From assembly GCA_016839425.1 (NCBI GenBank), contig JAEOUI010000364.1, positions 1-27,916 of the forward strand: a stretch of 27,916 bases of DNA. The letters are read 5' to 3'. This DNA is from Promethearchaeota archaeon. GTDB taxonomy: Archaea; Asgardarchaeota; Lokiarchaeia; Sigynarchaeales; SOKP01. Position 1 is the stretch's first letter. The number at the start of each line of letters is the position of its first letter. The translations under genes and the position numbers were made by a program. Positions 1 through 8,505 of the stretch are shown here, one piece after another. Under the pieces are notes generated by a model, which was not told the DNA's origin, searched no databases, and was given only the letters and a program-made list of their open reading frames with translations.

Positions 1-2261
1 AAACCGAGACCCGATCCTTCCGTATGAACATCAAAACCTCGTCCAAATCGTTCAATTTTGCCAAATTTTTGGAATAACTTGGATTTTTCTTCCTTCGTTA
101 TTCCAACGCCAGTATCTGTAATGATTAAATCAAATTGCTCGTTAAAATACTCGGTTTTGATTGTAATAGTTCCCCCAGGAAGCGTGTTATTAATTGCATT
201 TGACACCAAGTTTGTTATTACTTGACCAATAAGTAATTTGTCTATATCAAGATTAATATCTTCGATGTTAGTTATATCCACGATAATGTTTCGTGATTTC
301 GCCATATAATCTAGTTCTCTAACTCTTTCTCTTATAATGTTGGCAATATTTTCTGAAGTAAGATTTAATTTAAAAGTTCTTGATTCAAGCCTAGAAACAT
401 CCAATAGATTATCTACGAGTTCTTTTAATCGTTTGATACCCCTTTGCATCATGTCAACAAATTCAATGATTTGATCGTTCATCTCGTTCTTATGAAGTTC
501 AAAAAGTGCTTGCGAAGCACCGTAAGCGGATGTTATAGGTGTTTTTAATTCATGCGAGATCCTAGTAACGAGTTCCTGCCTCATAGTTATGAGTTCTTGA
601 AGTTTTTTGTTTTCCTCGATAACCAATCGCTGAGCTTTTTTTTGTTCGGTAATATCTACGAGTGCCCCTAATAAGTAAGATTTATTTTTTATAAAGATCC
701 TTGAGCTATTCCATTGTACCCAACTTACTTCTCCATCATATTTTATAATCTTTAGCTCTACAGGTATTTCTTTTTCCCCTCTCGCTCGCGCTTCTGCTCT
801 TCTTTTAATTTCTTGCTCAACTTCCTGAAAGTTCCCAAAATAATTTATAATTTCGAGCATTTTTTTACCAATAAGCTCAGATATTGGTTTCCCTGTAAGA
901 TAATCGAAAGAATTCGTATTTGCCTCAATTAAATTTTCTTCATCGTCAAATAAAAATATGCCTATTGGAGAGTCTTCAAATAAAAATCGGTACTTTTCCT
1001 CCGATTCCTTGAGTAAACGTTCAGATTCGAATTTTTGAACGATAATCCCAACTTGCTTACCGATTGCGATCAAATGGTTTAATTGATCTGGCGAAATGGC
1101 TTGATGAATTGGTGAAGCCAAGTTCAAACTTCCAATGTAATCGTTTTTTGAATGTAGAGGTATTACAACAACAGAATAGACACCTAAAGACTTTGAATTT
1201 TCAATAAATTCTGAAAAATCCTCGATATAATACGGAACCTCCTTGTCAAAAATTATATTAAAGGGATCAACAGATATGTCCAAATTTTCCACAGTAGCGA
1301 TAAATTCAGGATGTACATTTTTATAAACGATTAATTCGTTATATTTAGTCGTGGAATCGTATAAATATATTCCTCCTCTATCGAACTTGACTGTTTTTAA
1401 TACTACATCGAATGCTTTAGTCAAGAATTCTTTAAGGGAATTCGACTCGTTTCCAAGGGTAATAATTTTGTTTAGTACGGACAGCTCGAGATTTCTTCTT
1501 TTTATTTCTTTTTCTGAGCGCTTACGATCTGTTACATCCCTACTTATAATCAAAACATTTTTTTGTCCAAGTTCATTAATAAAAACTTTGCTCGTATATT
1601 CAAGCCAAATATAAATGCCATTTTTACGCCTCACGCGTAATTGTTCTTTCTGTACGTTCTTGAATTCTGAGAATTTCATTTCTCTATAATTTTTTGATCC
1701 AATAAGACGCCTTATGTCTTTTGGATGAACTAAATCCCAACTTACCTTCCCTAATAGATCCTTTTGAGAATATCCCAAAGTTCTCTTATAAGCTTTTTCG
1801 TTTATGTAAATGTGTCTAAATTTATTATCGAGAATTGTAATTAAATCATAAGCACCTTCGGATATCAAGCGATATTTTTCTTCAGATTCCTTTAGTTTTT
1901 GTTCCGCTATCTTTCGTTTAGTCATATCTTCGACAATTACTTGAACGAAATCTTGACCTTCTATTTGTAGGAGGGATGCGCTTGTTCTTATCCAAGCTTT
2001 TTTCCCATTTTTTCGATCGATTTCTAATTCTAAAGGGTTTGGCAGGGAATCCCTTGATATTGAGTGAAACCACTCTTCTGTTATTGGAATCATTCTTTCT
2101 GGAAAAGTATGCTTGTTAATAAAATTTTGACCGACGAACTCCTCTTTTTTATAGCCATAATGCGTCTCTATAATGTTATTACAATCTACGATCGTTCCAT
2201 TGAGGTCAAGTATGATGATTTGGGATGGAGAGGTCTCGAATAGATTTCGATATTTTTCTTC
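1..2261 (-). CDS. Multi-domain PAS/GAF histidine kinase, C-terminal part; 3' end outside window; upstream end interrupted by stops
   Basis: The frame is open from 2261 to the left edge, about 753 codons. In order it holds a PAS domain starting EEKYRNLFETSPS (about 2261-1900), a second PAS (about 1890-1520), a GAF-like domain (about 1500-1020), a third PAS (about 1010-640), a HisKA domain with the H-box ISHELKTP (His codon 552-554) and an HATPase domain with N-box NLVSNAINNT, G1 DTGVGIT and G2 GSGLGL at the window edge. It lacks transmembrane segments, so it should autophosphorylate in the cytoplasm. The frame is continuous with the PAS array at 2268-3770 except for TAG-GAT-TAA at 2262-2270. 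The next possible ATG is about 48 codons in, inside the first PAS, so independent translation would destroy that domain. I read it as the 3' part of one interrupted kinase gene. Family is certain; whether it is expressed is not. Confidence 0.85.
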
Positions 2262-2270
2262 TTAATCCTA
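2262..2270 (-). other. Two in-frame stop codons (TAG, GAT, TAA) inside a PAS linker
   Basis: On the minus strand the frame reads ...AEENL, TAG (2270-2268), GAT (2267-2265), TAA (2264-2262), EEKYRNLF.... The paralogues in this window have LKESEEKYR, LKVSEKKYR or LKDSEEKF at this point. One base change each, AAG to TAG and TCA to TAA, accounts for both stops. The frame is intact on both sides. Confidence 0.85.
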
Positions 2271-3770
2271 TAAATTTTCTTCAGCTTTTTTTTTTTCATT
2301 TATATCAATTAGTGTAATAAAGATTGCTGGTTTTCCATTGAAGGTGATCGATTTTGAATACACTTCAGTCCATACAATCTTACCTGATTGATTTAATGCC
2401 CTTAATTGATAATTAGCGATGACATCTGGATCTGGTTCTAAACTTATTTTTTTTCTCATTTGGTCGTATACAAATTCCTTATCATCAGGGTGTATTCTTC
2501 TCAACAATTCATTCAAACCAAAGATTCTCACTTGCTCAAGAGACACACCATAAATGTTTAAACATGCTTGGTTAATGTATTGAACTTGGTTGTCTTGAAT
2601 AATGACAATTCCCATAAGCGATTGTTCTGCAAGGATTTTAAATAGTTCCTCTGATTCTTTTAGTTTCGTTTCCGCTTTTTTTAGATCTGTGATGTCATTT
2701 ATTGTTGAAAGCCAATAAGGTTTGTCTCGAAAAAAGATCATTGATATTGAAATTAATCCTTGTAATAGAGTCCCATCGCTTTTTTTAATTTCCAATTCTA
2801 TATTTTTTACATAATGCCGCTCTTCCAATTCCTTAATAATTTTTGGGCGTGCCTGAAAACTGATAAGTCCGAGCTCTTTCGTAGTTCTTCCGATAACTTC
2901 CTCCCTTTCATAACCGAGCACGTCCAAAAAGGTCTTATTAACCTCTATGAATGTCCCATCTTCAATCGTAGTAATTGACATTATATTGTGATTTAGTTGA
3001 AATGTAGTATAGAACAGGTCTTCAGATTGCTTTAATTTTTGGTCTCTGAGTTTAAGTTCAGTAATATCGTTAATCGATGCCATTAATCCAATAGGTGTTC
3101 CCTTGTCGTTAAAAATAATATTTGCTGAAGCTTGTATGTCGAATAAGCTCCCGTCTTTTCTCTTTGCTTTTAATTCACCAAACCATGATCGTTCTTTCAA
3201 CAGAATTTGAATGATTTCACTCAAAAATGGATTTGTATCAAATAATTCCTTAAAGTTCTTGCCACATATCTCCTTACTTTCAGTATACCCCCACATTTTT
3301 ACGAAAGCGGGATTAACATGACTAATAATTCCTTCAAGACTGCTCGTTGCAATTGCATTCGAAGTGGAATTGATAATATGGTCTTTAAAGCGGAGTTCTT
3401 CTTCAATTGCCTTTTGTTTAGTTATATCAATTGTGATCTCTACGACATTATCTATAGTTCCATTGGAATTGGGGAGGGGAACCGATATGAGTTCATAATC
3501 ATTTTTATCAATCCCTTTTAATACGGTTCTTTCCACATTATTGTTTTTAATTGCTTTTTCCATCGGACAGAATTCGCATGGTCGTTCGAGGTTCATGTAC
3601 CTTTTGTAACAAGTTTCTCCTGCGCAGTTCCCAAATTTTTCTTTTAAAACTTGGTTTTGGAATAATATCTCGTGATCTACGCTCACTATATCAATTCCAA
3701 TACCCACGCGAGCGAATGCGTCCATTAATGCCTTGTATTTATGTTCCAAGGTATCCTGTTTCTCTTCCAA
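2268..3770 (-). CDS. Four-PAS sensor protein, N-terminal half of the interrupted kinase
   Basis: 500 codons of sensory domains only: PAS1 at about residues 10-118, PAS2 125-241, PAS3 247-363, PAS4 372-492. It ends KKKAEENL followed by TAG, with no HisKA or ATPase of its own. PAS1 has the cysteine pattern C54-x10-C65-x2-C68 (CYKRYMNLERPCEFCP), shared with the kinases at 11972 and 16090. The start is TTG at 3768-3770 with a GAGGT ribosome site at 3779-3783, 8 bases away; a stop lies a few codons upstream and no ATG is available. As it stands the product would be a PAS-only protein. The downstream frame resumes exactly where a PAS linker of the LK(D/E)SEEKYR type is expected, so this is probably the sensory half of a kinase of more than 1250 residues. 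Confidence 0.85.
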   Translation of the reverse strand: MEEKQDTLEHKYKALMDAFARVGIGIDIVSVDHEILFQNQVLKEKFGNCAGETCYKRYMNLERPCEFCPMEKAIKNNNVERTVLKGIDKNDYELISVPLPNSNGTIDNVVEITIDITKQKAIEEELRFKDHIINSTSNAIATSSLEGIISHVNPAFVKMWGYTESKEICGKNFKELFDTNPFLSEIIQILLKERSWFGELKAKRKDGSLFDIQASANIIFNDKGTPIGLMASINDITELKLRDQKLKQSEDLFYTTFQLNHNIMSITTIEDGTFIEVNKTFLDVLGYEREEVIGRTTKELGLISFQARPKIIKELEERHYVKNIELEIKKSDGTLLQGLISISMIFFRDKPYWLSTINDITDLKKAETKLKESEELFKILAEQSLMGIVIIQDNQVQYINQACLNIYGVSLEQVRIFGLNELLRRIHPDDKEFVYDQMRKKISLEPDPDVIANYQLRALNQSGKIVWTEVYSKSITFNGKPAIFITLIDINEKKKAEENL

Positions 3771-3845
3771 ATAGTCATACCTCGATATTTAAGGAATATT
3801 GTTTGCGATTTTGTATCATTTTGTTATTAAATAAACAAGAAGATC

Positions 3846-3859
3846 AATATATATGTCTA
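3846..3859 (-). promoter_or_regulatory. Candidate TATA box for the kinase starting at 3770
   Basis: The minus strand has an AT-only run (ACATATATATTGA) about 80 bases before the TTG start, in the 131-base gap after the upstream kinase. Transcription would begin near 3820-3825, leaving a leader that contains the GAGGT ribosome site. Placement is plausible, but the region is AT-rich. Confidence 0.35.
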
Positions 3860-3901
3860 TGTCTTTCACTCAAACACCCATTTTTTGATAAATTATCTCT
3901 A

Positions 3902-6229
3902 TTATTTGAATAATCGTACTGTAAAAAGAGTTCCTTGATTTCTTCCATTGGATTCAACAAGAATTGTTCCACCGTGCTTTTCTACGATTTGCTTTGAAGT
4001 ATAAAGACCTAATCCTGCTCCTTCTATCATGACATCTTGACCTTTTCCGTACCTTTCGATCTTTCCAAACACTTGGAAAAGTTTCTTTTTTTCTTTTTCG
4101 GTGATTCCAACTCCTGTGTCTTTTATCAAGATATCAAGATATTTTTTATACTCTTTAATACCTAAATGAATTTCGCCCCCAGGAGGCGTGTTAAACAAGG
4201 CGTTTGAAATTAAATTTTTAAAAACCTGTTCCATCCTGTATTTGTCTAAAGGAAAGAAGAAGGGAGAAGAGATATCTAAATGCATTCTAACTTTACGATC
4301 TCTTGCAACATATAAAAAATCTCGAGCACATCTTTCGACTAATTTGGATAATTCAACATCTTCAATGTTCAATTTAAGAACATCTGATTGCATGCTCACA
4401 ACATCTATTAAATTTACTACTAAATCTTTTAATCTCTTCCCACCAATTTTAATTATTTCAATGAAATCAATAACTTCATCTTGTAATTTAGAGGAATAAG
4501 TACTCAATAAAGCTTGTGCTGCTCCGTAAATAGAGGTAACAGGCGTTTTTAGCTCGTGCGAGATTCTGTTAATAATTTCTTGGCGCATTTCACTAATCTC
4601 TTCCAATTCCTTGTTTTTTTTTAGTATTAATCTTTCTATTTGTTTCTTTTCAGTGATATCGTTTATTAATATTTGGATGAGAGTTTTATCGTGAAGGTCA
4701 ATTCTCGAACTTTGCCAATAAAACCATTTTTCAAGCCCCGAAGGCATTACTAACTTTACTTCTATTGGCTCTAATTGTTGATTATCACGAAGGTATTCAA
4801 TGCGGTGAAGAAAAATATTTTTTAATTCTTCAGAATTTTTGAACACTTTCAACATATCGGAAAAATTTCTTCCTTGAACGAGTTCATTAAATACTTCTGG
4901 GACCAGTCTAGTGAATTCTGTGTTTACCGTTAAAAAGTTATAATTTTCATCAAATAACATTATCCCAATAGGTGATCCTTCAAACAAAGCACGATATTTC
5001 TTCTCGGACTCTTTGAGTTCGAGTTCTGCTTTTTTTTTATTAGAAATATCAATACTAACATTCATGTATGCGGGATTACCATCATACAAGATCGATCGAG
5101 CAAATACTTCTAGCCAGCGAACCTTTCCTTTTTTATCTATTATCCGAATTATTTGATGCGAAATGGAATTATTGATGTCCTTTTGAATATTATTCAATAA
5201 ATTTAATACCAGTTTTCTGTCGTCAGGATGAATGATCTCAATTATCTTATCAAATCCAAATTCAAGAATCTCGTTTTTCGTGAGCCCGACAAAATCCAAC
5301 AATCGCTGGTTTGCATATTTTATTATACCATATTGGATTATTGAAATTCCCACCGCTGAATGTTCTGAGAGCATTCTGAATTTTTCTTCGGATTCTTTCA
5401 ATTTCATTTCCCAAAGAACATTTTGAGTTACATCAACGCAGGAAAACAATATTGCTGCTCTTCCTTCGAAAGAAATAATTTTAGCAAATAATTCAATCCA
5501 TAGGGTCTTTTTTTCCTTTGGTATCCAGCGTATTCGAAAAGGACTCTTTTCCTGAGTTAAACCTTCGTCCACGCGAGAAATTTGGTCGAGTATTAAATCT
5601 CGATCTTCGGGATGCACTATTTTGGTTAAATCTTTGGACGACATTGATGTTAATTCTTCGACTGTTAAAGACAACATGTTCGCTAAAGTATTATTTACAT
5701 ATATAAGGACTCTTTCTTGAAGAATGCCAATACCTATCAAGGATTGTTCAGATATCGTTCTGAACTTTTCTTCTGATTCTCTGGACTTATCCCTTTCTCG
5801 TTTTAGGAGAGATATTGCATTTACTTGATCTGTTATGTTTTTTAATGTGAGGACGAGACTTTCTACAATGCCATGATCATCTTTAAGAGGGAGTAAACTC
5901 CATTCCCATACTGTCGTACCTCGTTCGGGATGTTCAACATATTCAAAATCCTTTTTTTCTATATGAAATGGTGCTCCTGTTGCGACGACATTTCTGAATA
6001 TTTTCTCGTTCTCATCGTTTGGATAAAGATCAAAGTGATTCTTTCCGGGAAAGAAATCAATGGGTTTCTGGTCTGCTTCTGCGTAGGCCTTGCTAACTCT
6101 TATAAAATTAAAAGTAGCATCCATATGAGCAACCATTAAATTTGATTTATTAAATATTGCATCTATTAGAGATTTGGACGATTCTATTCCAATATACCTT
6201 TCAGAACATAAGTCAATAGGTTCATTCAT
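3902..6229 (-). CDS. Multi-PAS sensor histidine kinase (775 aa)
   Basis: Soluble sensor kinase. PAS1 at about residues 25-140 belongs to a different PAS subtype from the first PAS of the other kinases and lacks the cysteine triad. PAS2 (about 150-270), PAS3 (277-400) and PAS4 (405-530) follow. The HisKA has H-box ISHELKTP with His558. The HATPase has N-box NLISNALFNT (near 671), G1 DTGVGIT (near 703) and G2 GAGLGL (near 734). All catalytic motifs are intact. No transmembrane segment, HAMP or receiver is seen, so the signal should be cytoplasmic and the phosphate must go to a separate receiver. The last PAS, with MPSGLEKWFYWQSSRI, and the ATP-lid sequence FGKIERYGKG are shared with the other kinases here, showing common descent. 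The start is ATG at 6229. It lies 131 bases before the interrupted kinase on the same strand. The signal is unknown. Confidence 0.93.
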   Translation of the reverse strand: MNEPIDLCSERYIGIESSKSLIDAIFNKSNLMVAHMDATFNFIRVSKAYAEADQKPIDFFPGKNHFDLYPNDENEKIFRNVVATGAPFHIEKKDFEYVEHPERGTTVWEWSLLPLKDDHGIVESLVLTLKNITDQVNAISLLKRERDKSRESEEKFRTISEQSLIGIGILQERVLIYVNNTLANMLSLTVEELTSMSSKDLTKIVHPEDRDLILDQISRVDEGLTQEKSPFRIRWIPKEKKTLWIELFAKIISFEGRAAILFSCVDVTQNVLWEMKLKESEEKFRMLSEHSAVGISIIQYGIIKYANQRLLDFVGLTKNEILEFGFDKIIEIIHPDDRKLVLNLLNNIQKDINNSISHQIIRIIDKKGKVRWLEVFARSILYDGNPAYMNVSIDISNKKKAELELKESEKKYRALFEGSPIGIMLFDENYNFLTVNTEFTRLVPEVFNELVQGRNFSDMLKVFKNSEELKNIFLHRIEYLRDNQQLEPIEVKLVMPSGLEKWFYWQSSRIDLHDKTLIQILINDITEKKQIERLILKKNKELEEISEMRQEIINRISHELKTPVTSIYGAAQALLSTYSSKLQDEVIDFIEIIKIGGKRLKDLVVNLIDVVSMQSDVLKLNIEDVELSKLVERCARDFLYVARDRKVRMHLDISSPFFFPLDKYRMEQVFKNLISNALFNTPPGGEIHLGIKEYKKYLDILIKDTGVGITEKEKKKLFQVFGKIERYGKGQDVMIEGAGLGLYTSKQIVEKHGGTILVESNGRNQGTLFTVRLFK

Positions 6230-6328
6230 GTAATCTTCGTCCTATTATTACTAGTTTGGATCTTGAAAAGTGAAGGATTTTGCTCGACAAAAAAAATTTT
6301 GATTCCTAATTAATTAAATCCATTCCCC

Positions 6329-6362
6329 TATATATATAACTTAGCCTAGTCGATCATCTAGG
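6329..6362 (-). promoter_or_regulatory. Candidate promoter of the 775-aa kinase: TATA box plus adjoining inverted repeat
   Basis: On the minus strand GTTATATATATAGGGG (about 6325-6340) is a strong TATA-like element roughly 100 bases before the ATG at 6229. Immediately upstream of it is a perfect 5+5 inverted repeat, CCTAG-8 bases-CTAGG (6345-6349 and 6358-6362). That is a common place for a regulator to help or block TBP/TFB. The protein bound is unknown. Confidence 0.4.
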
Positions 6363-6420
6363 TAAAGTGAGAGTTAAAGTACTTGTAATTTTGTGTTTAA
6401 TTTTAATTATTTAGATAAGG

Positions 6421-8238
6421 TTAATTTACAAAATTATGCGTTTTAGAATCCCAAGTACGCTTTCGAATCGATGGATCGTGCCATTCTTCCCTTAATAAAT
6501 ATTTTTTAATTCTTCCCGTTAAAATACGCAATTTATCTTTGAACTCCACATATCTGGGAACCATATAATGAGCTAAATGTAGTTTCAAGTAATCATGAAA
6601 GGCTTCATGAGTAAGAGTTCCGTTTTCTTTAAAGACAACGCATATTTTTAAGTCTGGAACACTTGGATCTAAATCTTTTACTCCAAAAACAGCACTATCC
6701 ATAACGAGCGGATGAGCTTTCGCAATATTTTCGATGATGTGAATGGGTATTATTTTGCCTTCTCGATAGATAATATCTACTTTTCGCCCAACGATATATA
6801 CGAATCCATCCTTATCCATATATCCCATATCACCCGTGTAAATAAATCCATCGCTTCTGGGAATCATTGCCGTGTTGTCAGGCGGTTTATAATATTTTAG
6901 CCTAATTGGGAGAGTGGTGCGAGTAATTATTTCACCAATATTGTCGGGACCAGTTCCTAATTCATTATCATCGAAATCAACGATCTTGATCTCGAACTCT
7001 TCGATAGGTTTACCAATAGAACCTACTTTTCCTCCTTTTGTACCGAGATTATTCATAGTGTATCCCATTGCCTCCGTGGAAGACCATCCCTCAAATAGAG
7101 TTATCCCAAATCGGTTTTCGCAGATTTCCCATAAGTCTTTGGGAACTTCTCCACCGATCGCCCATTTAACGCCATGATTTCTTTCAATCTCACTAGGCGG
7201 CTGATTAATAAGACTTGGAAAGGTCCCCCCGTGATAAACAATCGAATTTGAACCATATTTGTTTGCTTCTTTCCAAAAATTCTCAGGACGCACTTCTTCT
7301 GTTAATACAATTGAAGAATTAAGAAAAATAATTTGTAAAAATATGATGAACTGAGGAAAATAATGAAATAAAGGAGGTGAACCGTAGATATTTTTAATAT
7401 CTCTTTTAAGAATCTTACTATCTTCGGCGTAGATGAGTCCCGTTAGAATCTTTTGATGCTTATATTGAATGGCTTTAGGTTTACCAGTTGTACCTTCAGT
7501 AAATATTATCTCCAAGACATCCGTAAAGTTTACATCAACATCTAGATTTTTATTATTGCTGATATTGACATCCTCATAAAGAAAGAAATTTTTAGTGAGG
7601 TTAAAACCCTCAGGGGCGTTTATAACGACAACAAATTTGATCTGAGGAAGCATGTGTTTGATTTCTTCAAAGAGGTGAAGGAATTTATAATCGATAAAAA
7701 TGGCTTCTGAATCGCTTTGCTCTAAAATATAATACAAAGACTCACCCCGGAGAAAGTAATTCACGGGAACCGATATAGCTCCAGCTTTCGCAATTCCGAT
7801 AAAAGTCCAAACGAAGTAGGGATTATTTTGGATCATTATGGCGATGTGTTTTTTTTTCAGATCAAACCTCTTAATAAGTTTAAGTATGCCATGGGCAATT
7901 TGGTTTGATAAATCGTTTAATTGAGCGTAAGAATATATTTCATCTTCGTATAAGAGTACTGGTAGATCCTTGTTTTCAATTGCTTTTTTTTCGATTAGTT
8001 TTGGAAGAGTGGCATTCTCTATTCCATAATTATTAATAATATCGTCAAAAAGACGTTTTTTACGAACTAAAATGTGATCTTTTTCGATTTCTAGAACTAA
8101 TTTGTCCTCTTTTTTAAACGGAAACGAACTATCGCTATATACTCTTGTTGGAATGTATATCCAAGCGCTATCATATCCTTTATTTCCACCCGATCTACGA
8201 ATGGATATTTTACTTTCAACCGTGTGATTATCTTTCAT
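6421..8238 (-). CDS. Acyl-CoA ligase (AMP-forming; CaiC/FadD-like) with AbrB-like N-terminal extension
   Basis: 605 residues of the ANL superfamily: it activates a carboxylic acid with ATP to an acyl-adenylate and then a CoA thioester. Visible motifs are the P-loop-like FTEGTTGKPK (246-255), GWSSTEAMG (384-392), YTGD (467-470) and GRKVDII (484-490), then the C-terminal domain. The usual catalytic Lys of the final GK motif reads LTGRIKK, an Arg at 576. Residues 9-62 precede the normal ligase start and resemble a SpoVT/AbrB swapped-hairpin domain: WIYIP, a loop, then KKEDKLVLEIEKDHILVRKK. It diverges from the 4-hydroxybutyryl-CoA dehydratase gene with only 162-267 bases between starts, so a C4 acid such as 4-hydroxybutyrate or crotonate is a reasonable substrate guess. 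The substrate is inference; the ligase fold is certain. Confidence 0.9.
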   Translation of the reverse strand: MKDNHTVESKISIRRSGGNKGYDSAWIYIPTRVYSDSSFPFKKEDKLVLEIEKDHILVRKKRLFDDIINNYGIENATLPKLIEKKAIENKDLPVLLYEDEIYSYAQLNDLSNQIAHGILKLIKRFDLKKKHIAIMIQNNPYFVWTFIGIAKAGAISVPVNYFLRGESLYYILEQSDSEAIFIDYKFLHLFEEIKHMLPQIKFVVVINAPEGFNLTKNFFLYEDVNISNNKNLDVDVNFTDVLEIIFTEGTTGKPKAIQYKHQKILTGLIYAEDSKILKRDIKNIYGSPPLFHYFPQFIIFLQIIFLNSSIVLTEEVRPENFWKEANKYGSNSIVYHGGTFPSLINQPPSEIERNHGVKWAIGGEVPKDLWEICENRFGITLFEGWSSTEAMGYTMNNLGTKGGKVGSIGKPIEEFEIKIVDFDDNELGTGPDNIGEIITRTTLPIRLKYYKPPDNTAMIPRSDGFIYTGDMGYMDKDGFVYIVGRKVDIIYREGKIIPIHIIENIAKAHPLVMDSAVFGVKDLDPSVPDLKICVVFKENGTLTHEAFHDYLKLHLAHYMVPRYVEFKDKLRILTGRIKKYLLREEWHDPSIRKRTWDSKTHNFVN

Positions 8239-8261
8239 AGTATTCGTTTAAACCAACCAAT

Positions 8262-8280
8262 TTCAGTTATATCTTATAAT
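8262..8280 (-). promoter_or_regulatory. Candidate TATA box for the acyl-CoA ligase
   Basis: The minus strand reads ATTATAAGATATAACT with its centre about 35 bases before the ATG at 8238. This predicts a start near 8248 and a very short leader, typical of archaea. Confidence 0.45.
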
Positions 8281-8309
8281 TGTAATAAAAAGAATTAAAT
8301 GTTAGTTCT

Positions 8310-8342
8310 ACGATCGTAAAGTGGATCGTGATATTTATATTT
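8310..8342 (+). promoter_or_regulatory. Candidate promoter of the dehydratase with a perfect inverted repeat
   Basis: A perfect 6+6 inverted repeat, ACGATC-GTAAAGTG-GATCGT (8310-8329), abuts the TATA-like ATATTTATATTTT (8331-8343). A start about 25-30 bases on (near 8365) would put the ATG at 8401 about 35 bases into the transcript and the ATG at 8506 about 140 bases in. This supports 8401 as the ancestral start. The repeat also lies in the shared region with the divergent ligase and could regulate both. Confidence 0.45.
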
Positions 8343-8400
8343 TTTCATAAATACTACTATAGTAACATTAAAAAAAACCAATAATTATCGTGTTAAAAAT

Positions 8401-8505
8401 ATGAGAAAATTTGATGAATATTACAAGGATTTATGCGCCATGTAGCCTAAAATTTGGATTGGCATTGAAAAGGTAGGAAGGGACGATCCCCGACTCAAGG
8501 GAGGC
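8401..8505 (+). pseudogene. Conserved N-terminal 35 codons of the dehydratase, interrupted by TAG at 8443-8445
   Basis: In frame with the dehydratase, an ATG at 8401 opens MRKFDEYYKDLCAM, then TAG, then PKIWIGIEKVGRDDPRLKGG, leading straight into MRILKETFERAHDP. Both sides of the TAG resemble the known N-terminus of 4-hydroxybutyryl-CoA dehydratases (an ExY helix, then a (K)P-x-(V/I)-(Y/W) segment followed by GEK-like residues). Counting from 8401, the iron-sulphur ligands fall at 96, 100, 293 and 300, close to 99, 103, 292 and 299 of the Clostridium aminobutyricum enzyme. The TAG is where a Lys is usual, one base from AAG. Confidence 0.7.

Noticed and set aside
1351..1614. Opposite-strand open frames within the kinase genes, for example 1351-1614, 3551-3913 and 4188-4499
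   Set aside because: They are antisense to strongly conserved kinase domains and encode no recognisable protein; they are by-products of AT-rich codon use.
2262..8445. Genome-wide recoding of TAG as pyrrolysine or another amino acid
   Set aside because: The acetyltransferase ends normally at TAG (24787-24789), and the kinase has a TAA two codons after its TAG, which recoding would not bypass. No suppressor tRNA or pyl gene is in the window. Kept only as a test to run.
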